A stretch of 64,000 bases of DNA, from NCBI GenBank assembly GCA_905220665.1, contig CAJNAR010000153.1, positions 434,001 to 498,000 on the forward strand, written 5' to 3'. A program made the translations under genes and the position numbers. This stretch comes from Albugo candida. Taxonomy: Eukaryota; Oomycota; Peronosporomycetes; Albuginales; Albuginaceae. This document shows, piece by piece, positions 42,034 to 52,059 of the stretch (positions are counted from its first letter, which is position 1; each line of letters opens with the position of its first letter). The notes below the pieces were generated by a model. That model was not told where the DNA came from. It did not search any database and was given only the letters and a program-made list of their open reading frames with translations.

Positions 42034-43422
42034 CTAGCAGTCCTTGAGTTTCAGTTCCAGCATGTTCACCTGCATCCTCAATGACGTGATGAGGTCAATG
42101 GTGGGATGCGCTTGATGTTCACACGCTGCTGCTCTTTGATAGGAGCTGGCAGTTCCAGCTGCTTCGGTTGTGACTGTACCTGTTGAATGGAGTTCTTTGC
42201 CCGCTTTGACCGCGTCCAAGTATGCCAGCTGAGTCTCCATACAATGCCTGAAGTCTTTAAGTATCGATCTTGACTTGATTGCCTCCGTTTTCAGCTCCAG
42301 CTCTTCCTTCATCATATCCTTCACCTTGCTTTCATCCTCTTCGTGCTGCAATCGGTACAAGCGCTCCCTCGAGTTGCTTTGGTTTCCGGTGGCCGTTGTT
42401 TGAGCTCCAGTTGAGACGAAAGTCTTGGTATCACGCGTCTTCTGCATACTGTCCAGTTTTGTTTGCTGCGCTTCCATAAAAACCTTCAGATCCTGGATCG
42501 TTGTCTTTGACTTTCGCAAATCCAACTTGAGCTCATTGTGTCGATCTGTAAGCTGGTTTAATTGAGATTCATGTTCTTCGTGCACCTTCATCGCAGCATC
42601 CAGCTTGCTTTGACACATGATGTTGCGTTGTCGACAAGCGTCCAACCTTTTTTCGAGTTCTTCGACATCCGCCTTGAGCTTGCACACTTGTTCAGTGGCA
42701 TCTTGAAGCTGAGTCGTTTTATCCAATAATGTGCGAGACAGTTGAGCTTTATCTTCGTTTGACTCCGCATTGTCGTCCTTCAGACGCGCATTATCCTCCT
42801 TCAGCTGCGCATTATCCTCCTTCAGACGCGCATTATCCTCCTTCAGCTGCGCATTGTCCTCCTTCAGACGCGCATTATCCTCCTTCAGCTGCGCATTGTC
42901 CTCCTTCAGACGCGCATTATCCTCCTTTAGCTGCGCAGTGTCGTCCTTCAGGCGTGCATTCTCGTCCAGAAGCTGTTGAGTAACCATAGTTGGTTCTGGA
43001 CGGATGACGGAAGCACGGGTCATCGTTGGTGCTACATTCACAGCCGCACCCATCCTACGGACGGAATCATTCCCACGAGTTATCACTGGAGATGCTCGTC
43101 GTGTTTCAGTGGCACGTGTTGTATTTGTCCCGGGAACGCGGATCACGATCAGCGTTTGTCCGTGTTGCATTTGTCCTCGAGACGCGAGATGTGGTCGATG
43201 CCGTGTCTGTTCGCTGTGTGTTCTCTCGCGCCGTTCGTGTCGTTGTTGGTGCTGATGCTGGTGTTGTTCGAGCCGCGCGCTGTCGCGTTGGTGCCCGCGC
43301 GGACGTCTCTTTGCATCGGCTCGCACCACATACCCCCCGCCGACACGCTTCATCATCGAAGGTGTCAAATTCCTTGCTGGTCTTACCATATTCGTTGTCG
43401 CAGTCTGTCGCATTCGCTGCAT
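42034..43422 (-). CDS. Coiled-coil repeat-locus protein, copy 2
   Basis: 462 aa from the ATG at 43422 (MQRMRQTATT), the position conserved with copy 1 at 792. N-terminal motif SMMKRVGGGYV and the C-terminal DLITSLRMQVNMLELKLKDC are shared with copy 1. The middle differs. The low-complexity N-terminus is rich in His, Gln and Arg where copy 1 is rich in Thr, Pro and Ala, possibly through a local frame change. The coiled coil carries an extra run of heptads of the form LKEDNAQ/LKEDNAR that copy 1 lacks. No localisation signal is visible. The family is unknown. Confidence 0.6.
   Translation of the reverse strand: MQRMRQTATTNMVRPARNLTPSMMKRVGGGYVVRADAKRRPRGHQRDSARLEQHQHQHQQRHERRERTHSEQTRHRPHLASRGQMQHGQTLIVIRVPGTNTTRATETRRASPVITRGNDSVRRMGAAVNVAPTMTRASVIRPEPTMVTQQLLDENARLKDDTAQLKEDNARLKEDNAQLKEDNARLKEDNAQLKEDNARLKEDNAQLKEDNARLKDDNAESNEDKAQLSRTLLDKTTQLQDATEQVCKLKADVEELEKRLDACRQRNIMCQSKLDAAMKVHEEHESQLNQLTDRHNELKLDLRKSKTTIQDLKVFMEAQQTKLDSMQKTRDTKTFVSTGAQTTATGNQSNSRERLYRLQHEEDESKVKDMMKEELELKTEAIKSRSILKDFRHCMETQLAYLDAVKAGKELHSTGTVTTEAAGTASSYQRAAACEHQAHPTIDLITSLRMQVNMLELKLKDC
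42765..42985 (-). repeat. Coding minisatellite of 21/42-bp period (heptad repeats)
   Basis: About ten consecutive 21-bp units encode LKEDNAQ and LKEDNAR in alternation, so the higher-order period is 42 bp. The units are nearly identical in DNA, which points to recent expansion. Because the period is exactly one coiled-coil heptad, each gain or loss keeps frame and register. Confidence 0.85.
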
Positions 43423-43879
43423 TCGTAAAATGATTAGTTGACTTGGAACGAGTATGAAATGAGAAAAGCAGTACGTACACATATTCCCCTGACCTCGCAA
43501 GTCTCTTAGCATGCTGCTGCACGCTGATTGGAGACATTACCTCATGGTACACGCCGGATCCCGAGGGAACGGAGTCGATATCGGCGTTGGCGCATTGGAT
43601 CATCGATAGGTGTATTTCATTTTGAGTGTTCTTTTGCATTGAGTGATCGATGCGAAGGACACACAGAATGGCATACACCCATCGATATGTGCCACTGATG
43701 CATTTTGAGATTGGCGCCGCTATTTTTAGATAATGCGGCGGCGCGATGTACCGTGTATCCTAAAATCGGCGGCGGCACGCACATGCAAATGCTTTGTAAA
43801 TGGACCTACTGTATTGATGTATAGTGTGTTAAAATGTAATGGAGGTAAATTTTTATTTTAGTTATGTAACACGGTTAGA

Positions 43880-44660
43880 ATGACACAAGGAATTAATGCA
43901 TGGAATATATTTACAAATTTGATCGCAGTCTATTTGCAAAAGTGCAACTTGTACGAAGTTCAATCCAGGAGCTTGACGACATTCGGTACAGGTCGCCTTC
44001 TATTCTATTGTTTAGTTTTATACTTGCTGAAACCGGTGATGTGGACTACGCGCGAGGAATTGCTCGCTGACCGCGGACTTGCTGGATGGTGAAGAGAAAA
44101 CCAGCACTTTGGACATTTTCGTTCGAGCAAATCAAGTTCCGGAGCTTGGAGTGTATGCTGGTCTTCAGCTCAGACCCAACCGATTAAAAGCTGCAATTTG
44201 AATGTTCCAATTGTGAGCGATGTGATGGTATCAGATGGCCAAAAAGCGGTTGGAGGTCTCGATATTGCAGCGTACATGGAAGAATGTGGCGCTGTGAATC
44301 TCGTATCTAACAAGTAAGTACTCTGGGAGACTGTACCTGTCGCTATTTGCTGAGAGCATTCTGTAGCGCTCAAGGCGAAAGCTTTTTTCACCGAAAAGAT
44401 CAAACGGAGTCAGTCGCGCATCAAAGAAAAGGCATTTTTATCGTGTGGTCCGACGACCCTGAGCTTCAAAGCGCACTTAATGATTACAGTCTGACACGAG
44501 AATGTTCGAGCCCAACAAAGATGACGCACGGAAAAATGGAAGGGATCGAACCGGCGCTCCCTCAGAGAAGCGACGATGCAGTGGTGAATACTCCCTCAGT
44601 CACCCCGTTGAAGTCTCCGCCTCGGATAGATCAAACTTAATGAGTCAAGCAAACTGAAGC
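43880..44660 (+). repeat. Unit A repeat, copy 2 (left arm)
   Basis: The same repeat as copy 1, in full. After the peptide VPELGVYAGLQLRPNRLK, another frame reads VSDGQKAVGGLDIAAYMEE and CGAVNLVSN. An intron-like GTAAGT...CTGTAG follows at ~44315-44367, and then GIFIVWSDDPELQSALNDYS and a Pro/Ser-rich end. It may be a decayed multi-exon gene. The repeat stops at ~44660, where the sequence jumps to the 5' end of the cyclophilin-glutaredoxin gene (match at 60598). Confidence 0.6.
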
Positions 44661-45213
44661 AAATTCGCAGCGTCGCGAGGACGGCGATACGCTGATGCCA
44701 TCGAGTGAGTACAGTGGCTTTCTTATTGATAGACTTATCAAAATTGATCATTTGGTGTAGCTATGCATTCCCGACGTGAAGATGGCTATGGTCGTAAAAC
44801 TGCTTTGTGCTGGCGTTTTTTGGGTTCGGACGATTGCCTACAACGTCCTCAGCGCCTAAACCGATCATCTCTGATGTCAGCATGAATGGGCCATTGTTTC
44901 TCTTGTGTGTAGAGACGCTGGAGCGGATCGTATAGAAACGATCACGATGACTCTTCTGATCAAATTCCGTCACTTGTGATCGCCCAATATCGTACAGAAA
45001 CTTGGTCTCCACTAAACCTTGAGGAAATGTATGCTTTGGTTGTTCCAGTATTGGACTTTCCTGCACACCGAGCTCCTCTCGGACTCTTCTTTTCTTTTCG
45101 TGCAGCCTCAATTCCGTTTCCAGCGTTTCCCGATATTGTTCCGTACGAATATGACTCATAAATTCATCTCTTCGTTTTGCATCTTTCGATCCAAATCCTT
45201 TTTTTCGCGTCTC
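44661..45213 (-). pseudogene. 5'-truncated copy of the flagellar-type gene (left arm)
   Basis: It matches 60598-61153. Residues from MSHIRTEQYRETLETELRLH to the stop at 44761 are intact (132 aa), but the N-terminal exon and the first part of the main exon are missing. At 45213 the sequence changes to the hydrolase gene, just after the shared bases CGCGTCTCAATCGG. The first ~40 bases (44661-44700) are the first codons of the cyclophilin gene, also truncated. Confidence 0.85.
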
Positions 45214-48200
45214 AATCGGCTAAGCAATAGACGGATCCAACAATGGCGAGCTGCCAAATCATATTTTACCATCGAGAATATCAGAGCTTCCCTACAGAAC
45301 TTTCAGCTGAAAAATGTCTCCTTTCCGGTTGTGCTGCATGTCGCAACATACGCTCGCAATCCTCGGTTTCGACCGACAGAACTTGGATTGATCAATGTAT
45401 GTGCCTCCAAATTTTGCGATTGGACTCTTTCGATTTTGCAGGCTTTTGCATGGAGGAATGTGTATGCTTTTCGAAATCATTCGGAAGTCTTTCAACTTCT
45501 CAGTACTTTGAAACCGGAATTCAACCGAAAGAGTCAAAAGCCTAATTTAGAGTCCAACGATGAGGTTTTGGATCATCAGGTCAAAAAATCTCCTCGGAAA
45601 ACATATGTGAGAAGCAGAACGGAAATCCGCTTGCATTCTCTCCTTCCTCGAGCTCTTGATCGGTCGCAAGGCATATTCAGCTGCAAAGACGGCGTATCGA
45701 CGATTCCTTACGCGATTCTCGGCCAAAAATCTGGAAATTGTTCAAATTGTTTCATCGTGTTTCAGGATTTATTTGACACAATGGAGAGTATGAAGGCTTA
45801 CTTCCTGTCATTTCTGGGAGCTCAGGATGGTGTAGGCATGCTACTGTTCAATCTCCCAGGTCAAGCAAATTCATCGTATCCCTCTCAATCGACCTTAATT
45901 GCGATTTCACCCTCGAAGAGTGTATTGATTAATTTATGGCTCGCGAGTAGAGTGAATGAGTTACTCGAGGATTTGAGGATACTTACAAGTACTCGATCGT
46001 TTCACGTGATCGGCTTTGGGAACGGTGGGAATGTTGCGGCAGCTTGGTCGGCTTTGTATGGCGCTCGAACGAAATATCGCGAGGCATTCCGGTCTCTTGT
46101 ACTGTGCAACCTGTTCGCCAAGGTTGATGATTGTTTGACCAGCATTCTGCATGATTGCATCAAAAAAAACTCTTGCTTTCCGTCCTCACACCCAGAGCTT
46201 CCCTGATATCTTCATATCTTCAAAAGATTTTATACTCAACTCCGTTTCTTGCGCGAGTTGAGTCAAAAATCGATCGGTGGGTGGACCCAGAATGTTGGAA
46301 TAACATCACATTAGATGGACGTATACAAATATGCAAAGGCGCATTATGCCATACGGACCTGACACCTCATCTACAATCACTCTGTCACGTTCCATTGATC
46401 CTAGTTCAAGGTACTCAGGACACTTTAGTGAGGTCTGAAAATGCAGAAACGTTTTTACAGTTTCGACAGCGAGTTGTTCATTTGAGGCAGACTCAATTTC
46501 GTGAGGATATTGCGAGTCTACGAATTTCTGAGAAGATCAGCGAGTTATGGTGAGATGGAGAAGCGGGTGCATTGGCCGTCTGGCTGGAAGCGGGCATGAA
46601 GTTCGTTATGAGGCCAAGGACGCACTGATCACCGTGTTGACGAGTTTGGTGCATTTTGAGGGAGGTCAGAGTCGCAAGGACTTGGGAGGAAAGGCGAAAG
46701 CTCAGGAAAACGAGAAAGTATGGAATGGAATACAGACGGATGGTGAGCGCTCGGATGAGGTAATGGAATCGTGTTTGGAAAAGCTTCGAAGAGAGCAAGT
46801 AATGCGTCGACATGAATGGGAACGCTCATTCACGTCAAGTATTTCAAGAGGTTTGACCGATACGGAACCAGTTTCATACAAAGATACAAGAGCTATTGTG
46901 CCTGCCCGAGAAGATCTGAGTTTTCCAACATTTGCAAGATTACGAACACTTCCAGTAGCAAGGATACAGAAAGAACCTTCGAAATATGATATTCTTGGTT
47001 TGGATCGCGTTCATAAAAATGAACTTTTGTCACAATGCCCTAGAAGGGAGAAAAAGACTCAGGCTGAATATGCGATTTGTATTCAAAGATATACTAGAGA
47101 ATATGTTGGAAGAAAGAGAATGGCTCGTGTGCGTGCGTCGCGTCGCATTACTCGGTTTGCGAGAATATTTTTGCTTGTGAAGCGATGGAAATATATAGTT
47201 GAATGCCTTTTTTTGGAGAATGAAAAGCGTCGGGTTGCGGCAGGAAAACTACAATCACTTTGGCGGCGACGATCGACTCATCGGCTGTACCAACAAAAAC
47301 GACAAAGTGCGAGTAGTATCATGATACAACGTGTCTCTCGTGGGTATCGTTGTCGTGTAAAAGTGGCCGCAAGACGTGAACAGCGGGACAAAAATCGACA
47401 GAAACAGCTGAGTGCCATAAAATTTCAGTCGATTTTTTGGAGAATGTTTGTTTATCAAAAGACGCATCGAAAATGGCGGTATACCTTTCAAGCCGCTCGA
47501 ACTATACAGAAAGTATACCGGGGTCATTTGGGTCGGCGTCAAGTAGCTCAAAAACAGCGTTGGAATGCCGCTTCTCACGGCCAAGAACGTCTTGAGCTGG
47601 GCCTTGAGATGATTGAGAGCTCTAAAAAAGCTTTTGATAAGCAAAAAAGTGAGTTGGACGAATTACATCGAGCCCAGCAGATCACAGAAGTTCAGATGAA
47701 TGCACTTCAAACAGAGCTTCGTGCTTCCGAGCTTGACATCAGTGCGCTAACAGCGGAAATACAGTCGCTTGTTGAGCCAAAGGTTTCAACGCAAATGGAT
47801 TCCCGAACAGAGACATCAATTGCGTGGGAACGAAAGAAAAAGAACCTAGAATTGGAACTATCAAGTGTTTGGGAGCTTGTGGAGGAAAAGCGGGCGACAT
47901 TGACTGAAATGGAAGGGAAATTGGCTGAAATGGAAGTTGTACGACAACGCAAAGATCGAGAATTTACAAGGTTACAGCGTAATTTAATGGAACTTTTAAA
48001 TGAACAAAAATTGGAGCTTGAAAATCTTCGTGAGAAAGGGATCGAACTTGAGAATGCGACTGCCACGTCAGCCGCTGCTGCAGCTATTACCGCAACAAAG
48101 GCTAAGGAGAATGAATTTCGATCGCGGGAAATGTCGAGTCCACTGAGGATTTGCTCAAATTTCAGTTCATGTCCATGTCTTTATCCTATTTTAGCTCCAT

Positions 48201-48281
48201 CAATATGCTTAAGAATCTGCGGGAAATGAACTCTGACACGACAAATGCCGCTTTATCCAGCACGGCGGAGACTACTGCTGC
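45214..48281 (+). pseudogene. Alpha/beta-hydrolase-IQ protein, 5'-truncated and lesioned (left arm)
   Basis: The first part (to ~46640) is an alpha/beta hydrolase: a nucleophile-elbow-like HVIGFGNGGNVAAAW, VPLILVQGTQDTLV around the acid residue, and GHEVRYEAKDALITVL with the catalytic-type His. The same frame then runs into a basic region with five IQ-type calmodulin-binding motifs (AICIQRYTREYVGRKR, KLQSLWRRRSTHRL, IQRVSRGYRCRVKV, KFQSIFWRMFVYQK, TIQKVYRGHLGRRQV) and a long coiled coil. Lesions: no start or first exon, because the frame begins in foreign sequence; a one-base frame change in the A8 run at 46162-46169; a frame gap at ~46545 that a 41-bp intron could explain; and a frame change near 48115-48135. 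It ends at the fusion point with the J-like gene. No parental copy lies in this window. Confidence 0.75.
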
Positions 48282-49545
48282 TGCATCGGCTGCTTCTTCG
48301 TCTTGCCAGATATCGAGAATTCCAAGCTGTGTTTCATTATCGGCAGCGATTGGAATGGAAATGGCGATCGGAGCATACCGCGAGCAAACAATGGGCAACG
48401 TCGAGCACAGGCGGTCCAAAATATCTTTCACGAATCGATGCAGATAGCTGATAAGCTGCAGCAAAATCGAATACAGCATCGACAAGCTCCTGATCCTCAT
48501 ACAGCTTCACAATTCCCAGCTCGTCCTCGGCGTAATGCACTGGAATGGAGTGGAGTAAGGCTGCTCTTCGGGTGCACAAAATGTGCTTTTGGCCGCATAA
48601 TGTCTGAAATAAAGAATTGCGTATTGATTGAGTTAGATTGTGCGCTGTACCGAATCGATAAACGGCATCAGCCAGCTCCTCATGCTTTCGAATTTGTAGG
48701 CTTCCAAGACTCACACCGTCTTCCAACTCAATCTCTGTCTGCATGGCTACCTCCCGCTCGCATCGCACATAGCGATCTCTGCATACAGCTTGCAAAAGTT
48801 CTGCTTGTTGCTCCGAAGAAAGGCCATGTTCAGCTGCAAACAGTGCTACTGCATCAATAGGAAAGGCATCAAATGGGATCTGGAGACGTTTGAGAAGCGG
48901 GCCGATTGAGATATTTTGATCGTAAACGAGTGGGAATTTGCGAAAGCAGTGGGTCCGAGCACAAATACGCTCTTTAAGCTGTGTCATAGCCTCAAGCTCC
49001 AGAGAATGATCCACGATGAAACGATAGATGCTGTCAATGGGTTCCATGGTATCTGTGATCTCAAGCCGCCCAATGAGTCCATTTTGCCCATAAATTTCCT
49101 CCGACAAGCTCGTTTTCCATCGATTACAGCGCACATTGACATTCTTTGTTTTCTGACATACAGCCTCAATGAGGTTGTCGCAGGCTATTCTCCGAAGCGA
49201 TTTTCGTGCACAAAAGCTCATAACCACATTTTGAACCGAATCGTCTTCCAATAGCTCCAATTTGCCAAAGACTTTATCGCTTCCAGAGACTTGAAGTGAA
49301 TAAACGATAGGCCAAAGTCGATGACAAGTGACTTGTTTACAGACCTGAGACGTTAATTGCTTCCTCCATAGCTTTGTTTGGTTGTATCGATCACGAAGTT
49401 TCTCCAACACATCCACAGGCTCTTCCGTATCGAGAATTTGAACGCGTATTTCCTGTCGAAAAGGTGGGGATCTCGTGATTATGGGCACTAGAGTGTGGAA
49501 ACTCGCATGGATGCTGGATAAGAGTAGGAAATGGACCAGGAGCAT
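48282..49545 (-). pseudogene. Truncated, frameshifted copy of the J-like repeat gene (left arm)
   Basis: The mirror image of 52060-53323. It keeps the signal peptide and about four and a half Cys-pair modules of the 752-aa parent at 4541-6799. It then shifts frame through a one-base insertion and is cut off at the join with the IQ gene. The J-like end is missing. Confidence 0.92.
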
Positions 49546-49563
49546 CGGATCTGGAAAGGTGAG

Positions 49564-49674
49564 CTAAATAAAGTTTTCTGCCCCGAGAGGTCTCGTGAGG
49601 CGAGTTTTTGATACAACAAGGTCGATGGTCCGCGACGTTTTTGTCACCGCTTTGAAATCGTCATAGATCGACAT
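49564..49674 (-). CDS. Small conserved ORF upstream of the J-like copy (left arm)
   Basis: 36 codons, starting MSIYDDFKAVTKTSRTIDLV, identical to 51931-52041 and close to 4412-4522. See that entry. Confidence 0.25.
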   Translation of the reverse strand: MSIYDDFKAVTKTSRTIDLVVSKTRLTRPLGAENFI

Positions 49675-49777
49675 GATTGTGGCTGAGGACTGATTTCGAG
49701 TTTCACTTCATTCTCTGTGACGATACATAGAGAGTATGTGCATAAAAGGTGTGAACAGATAGATCGCAGTATTTATT

Positions 49778-50630
49778 ATGGAAAATCTTCTCAGAGGATG
49801 CGCTGATGTGCACACTGAAAAGACATCAAATTTCAGTCAGCAAAGAATAAAAGACGTTCTAACGTTTTATATTGTGTTATCGCATCTGAATATACTGTTG
49901 TCTGTCCCAAATAATCTTGTCAGAATATTGCTTATGCCTAAACCTTCAGCAGTTAGTTTCAATCCAGGATGCGCCTTTGTCTCCTTCTCTACTTGGCATG
50001 AAAAACGCCGTGATTTTATAGTTGCATCAACAGCCCGATGCAACCGTCTTTGTATTGAGCGCACTGCTTCCAAAGTGTTCACTGAATTAGCTCAACTATT
50101 TCCTCTCGCTTTCGAATCTCACCGCTGTTCGATTACATGACGAGCTCTCTTCCGGTATCATTTCGCATCTCGACGGACAATCTCGGAATTTTTTCTGTAT
50201 TGGTGATATAAATTGGTCCTTCTGCAACCTCTAAGATACCTCTTTTATTATCTGCAGCTGGAAGCTCGTTTTTGACGTCTGCTTTGTCTATATAGGCGAT
50301 TTATTGGGTGCTATAGACCTCATGAGCTTAGCTGCAATACCAAAGACTCGTGGGGGGGGTTCGAAGTATCGCTTGAAAGAAAAACGTGTTACCCGTACGA
50401 ATCTCGAATCGGAACATCGAATCGATGTTCACGGTATTCCAAAATCCCATGATTCTGTGCCAAAATACTTAAACCGCAGCAAAGCTTTATGGTATTTTCT
50501 AATTGAACCTGATGACCATGCTCGTTTTGGCTCGGAATTAAATGTCTGGTCCCGCTTCCACAGCGTTTTGACCTTGTCTTTGCTAAAGTTCCGACGGTGG
50601 TGTGGTTACAAAGGACCATTTCACGAGTAG
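49778..50630 (+). pseudogene. Unrecognised repeated frames (left arm)
   Basis: Frames 49778-50140 (MENLLRGCADVHTEK...) and 50304-50630 (MGAIDLMSLAAIPK...) correspond to the broken minus-strand frames at 3668-4369. They are longer here because of a ~96-base segment absent from the parental locus and fewer stops. No domain is recognised. Confidence 0.3.
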
Positions 50631-50753
50631 AGCTTCTCGCTGATGGTCATTTGATGCAATTCATCATGCAAGTTTCCAATCTAGTCGAAACGATTTTGTT
50701 GCTTTAGATCGTCTTGGTTCGACATTGATTCATGGACATCTAATGCGCATCAT

Positions 50754-50851
50754 TGTTCAAGGCTTTTCTGTAGTTGAATCTATCCTTTAACTTCGAAACA
50801 TCCATAAAGGTTTCACTCAGATTGTTTTTTTTCGTAACGTCCAGGCCCAAC
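50754..50851. other. 98-bp spacer at the palindrome centre
   Basis: Not self-complementary. It matches 3325-3420 of the parental locus in direct orientation and continues without a break into the right arm. The right arm therefore keeps the original arrangement and the left arm is the inverted addition. A perfect 12-bp palindrome, TGATGCGCATCA, lies at the right inner edge (50853-50864). Confidence 0.9.
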
Positions 50852-50974
50852 ATGATGCGCATCAGAGGTCCATAAATCAATGTCGAACCAAGACGATCTA
50901 AAGCAACAAAATCGTTTCGACTAGATTGGAAACTTGCATGATGAATTGCATCAAATGACCATCAGCGAGAAGCT

Positions 50975-51827
50975 CTACTCGTGAAATGGTCCTTTGTAAC
51001 CACACCACCGTCGGAACTTTAGCAAAGACAAGGTCAAAACGCTGTGGAAGCGGGACCAGACATTTAATTCCGAGCCAAAACGAGCATGGTCATCAGGTTC
51101 AATTAGAAAATACCATAAAGCTTTGCTGCGGTTTAAGTATTTTGGCACAGAATCATGGGATTTTGGAATACCGTGAACATCGATTCGATGTTCCGATTCG
51201 AGATTCGTACGGGTAACACGTTTTTCTTTCAAGCGATACTTCGAACCCCCCCCACGAGTCTTTGGTATTGCAGCTAAGCTCATGAGGTCTATAGCACCCA
51301 ATAAATCGCCTATATAGACAAAGCAGACGTCAAAAACGAGCTTCCAGCTGCAGATAATAAAAGAGGTATCTTAGAGGTTGCAGAAGGACCAATTTATATC
51401 ACCAATACAGAAAAAATTCCGAGATTGTCCGTCGAGATGCGAAATGATACCGGAAGAGAGCTCGTCATGTAATCGAACAGCGGTGAGATTCGAAAGCGAG
51501 AGGAAATAGTTGAGCTAATTCAGTGAACACTTTGGAAGCAGTGCGCTCAATACAAAGACGGTTGCATCGGGCTGTTGATGCAACTATAAAATCACGGCGT
51601 TTTTCATGCCAAGTAGAGAAGGAGACAAAGGCGCATCCTGGATTGAAACTAACTGCTGAAGGTTTAGGCATAAGCAATATTCTGACAAGATTATTTGGGA
51701 CAGACAACAGTATATTCAGATGCGATAACACAATATAAAACGTTAGAACGTCTTTTATTCTTTGCTGACTGAAATTTGATGTCTTTTCAGTGTGCACATC
51801 AGCGCATCCTCTGAGAAGATTTTCCAT
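50975..51827 (-). pseudogene. Unrecognised repeated frames (right arm)
   Basis: Mirror copy of 49778-50630: frames 50975-51301 and 51465-51827, identical in protein. Confidence 0.3.
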
Positions 51828-51930
51828 AATAAATACTGCGATCTATCTGTTCACACCTTTTATGCACATACTCTCTATGTATCGTCACAGAGAATGAAGT
51901 GAAACTCGAAATCAGTCCTCAGCCACAATC

Positions 51931-52041
51931 ATGTCGATCTATGACGATTTCAAAGCGGTGACAAAAACGTCGCGGACCATCGACCTTGTTGTATCAAAAA
52001 CTCGCCTCACGAGACCTCTCGGGGCAGAAAACTTTATTTAG
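51931..52041 (+). CDS. Small conserved ORF upstream of the J-like copy (right arm)
   Basis: 36 codons, mirror copy of 49564-49674. Compared with the parent at 4412-4522 it has a few replacements (for example KTSR for KKSR) but no length change. Confidence 0.25.
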   Translation: MSIYDDFKAVTKTSRTIDLVVSKTRLTRPLGAENFI

Positions 52042-52059
52042 CTCACCTTTCCAGATCCG

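Larger units (their letters stand above)
41640..44220. repeat. Diverged inverted duplicate of 1-2600
   Basis: It contains, in reverse order and orientation, the same modules as 1-2600: shared tail, tandem array, coiled-coil gene, spacer with the short inverted repeat, and unit A. The outer part from 43602 on is also the outer end of the large palindrome's left arm. Confidence 0.85.
43602..50753. repeat. Left arm of the large palindrome
   Basis: Every base p pairs with 101605 minus p. The complementarity starts at 43602 (paired with 58003) and ends at 50753 (paired with 50852). Protein frames in the two arms are identical residue for residue. The only mismatches I found are three within 50731-50742. 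Content from outside in: unit A, truncated flagellar-type gene, hydrolase-IQ gene, truncated J-like gene and its upstream region. Confidence 0.95.

Noticed and set aside
42729..42983. Opposite-strand open frames over the heptad repeat (PPSDAHY-type repeats)
   Set aside because: These are shadows of the 21-bp coding repeat; the minus-strand heptads make structural sense and the plus-strand frames do not.
42765..42985. CRISPR-like array
   Set aside because: The repeats are contiguous coding heptads without unique spacers, in a eukaryotic gene.
43106..43512. Longer N-terminus of the coiled-coil protein (from 663 or 43512)
   Set aside because: The extra residues are not conserved between the paralogues and contain splice-like signals. 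Similarity starts exactly at the ATG at 792 and 43422.
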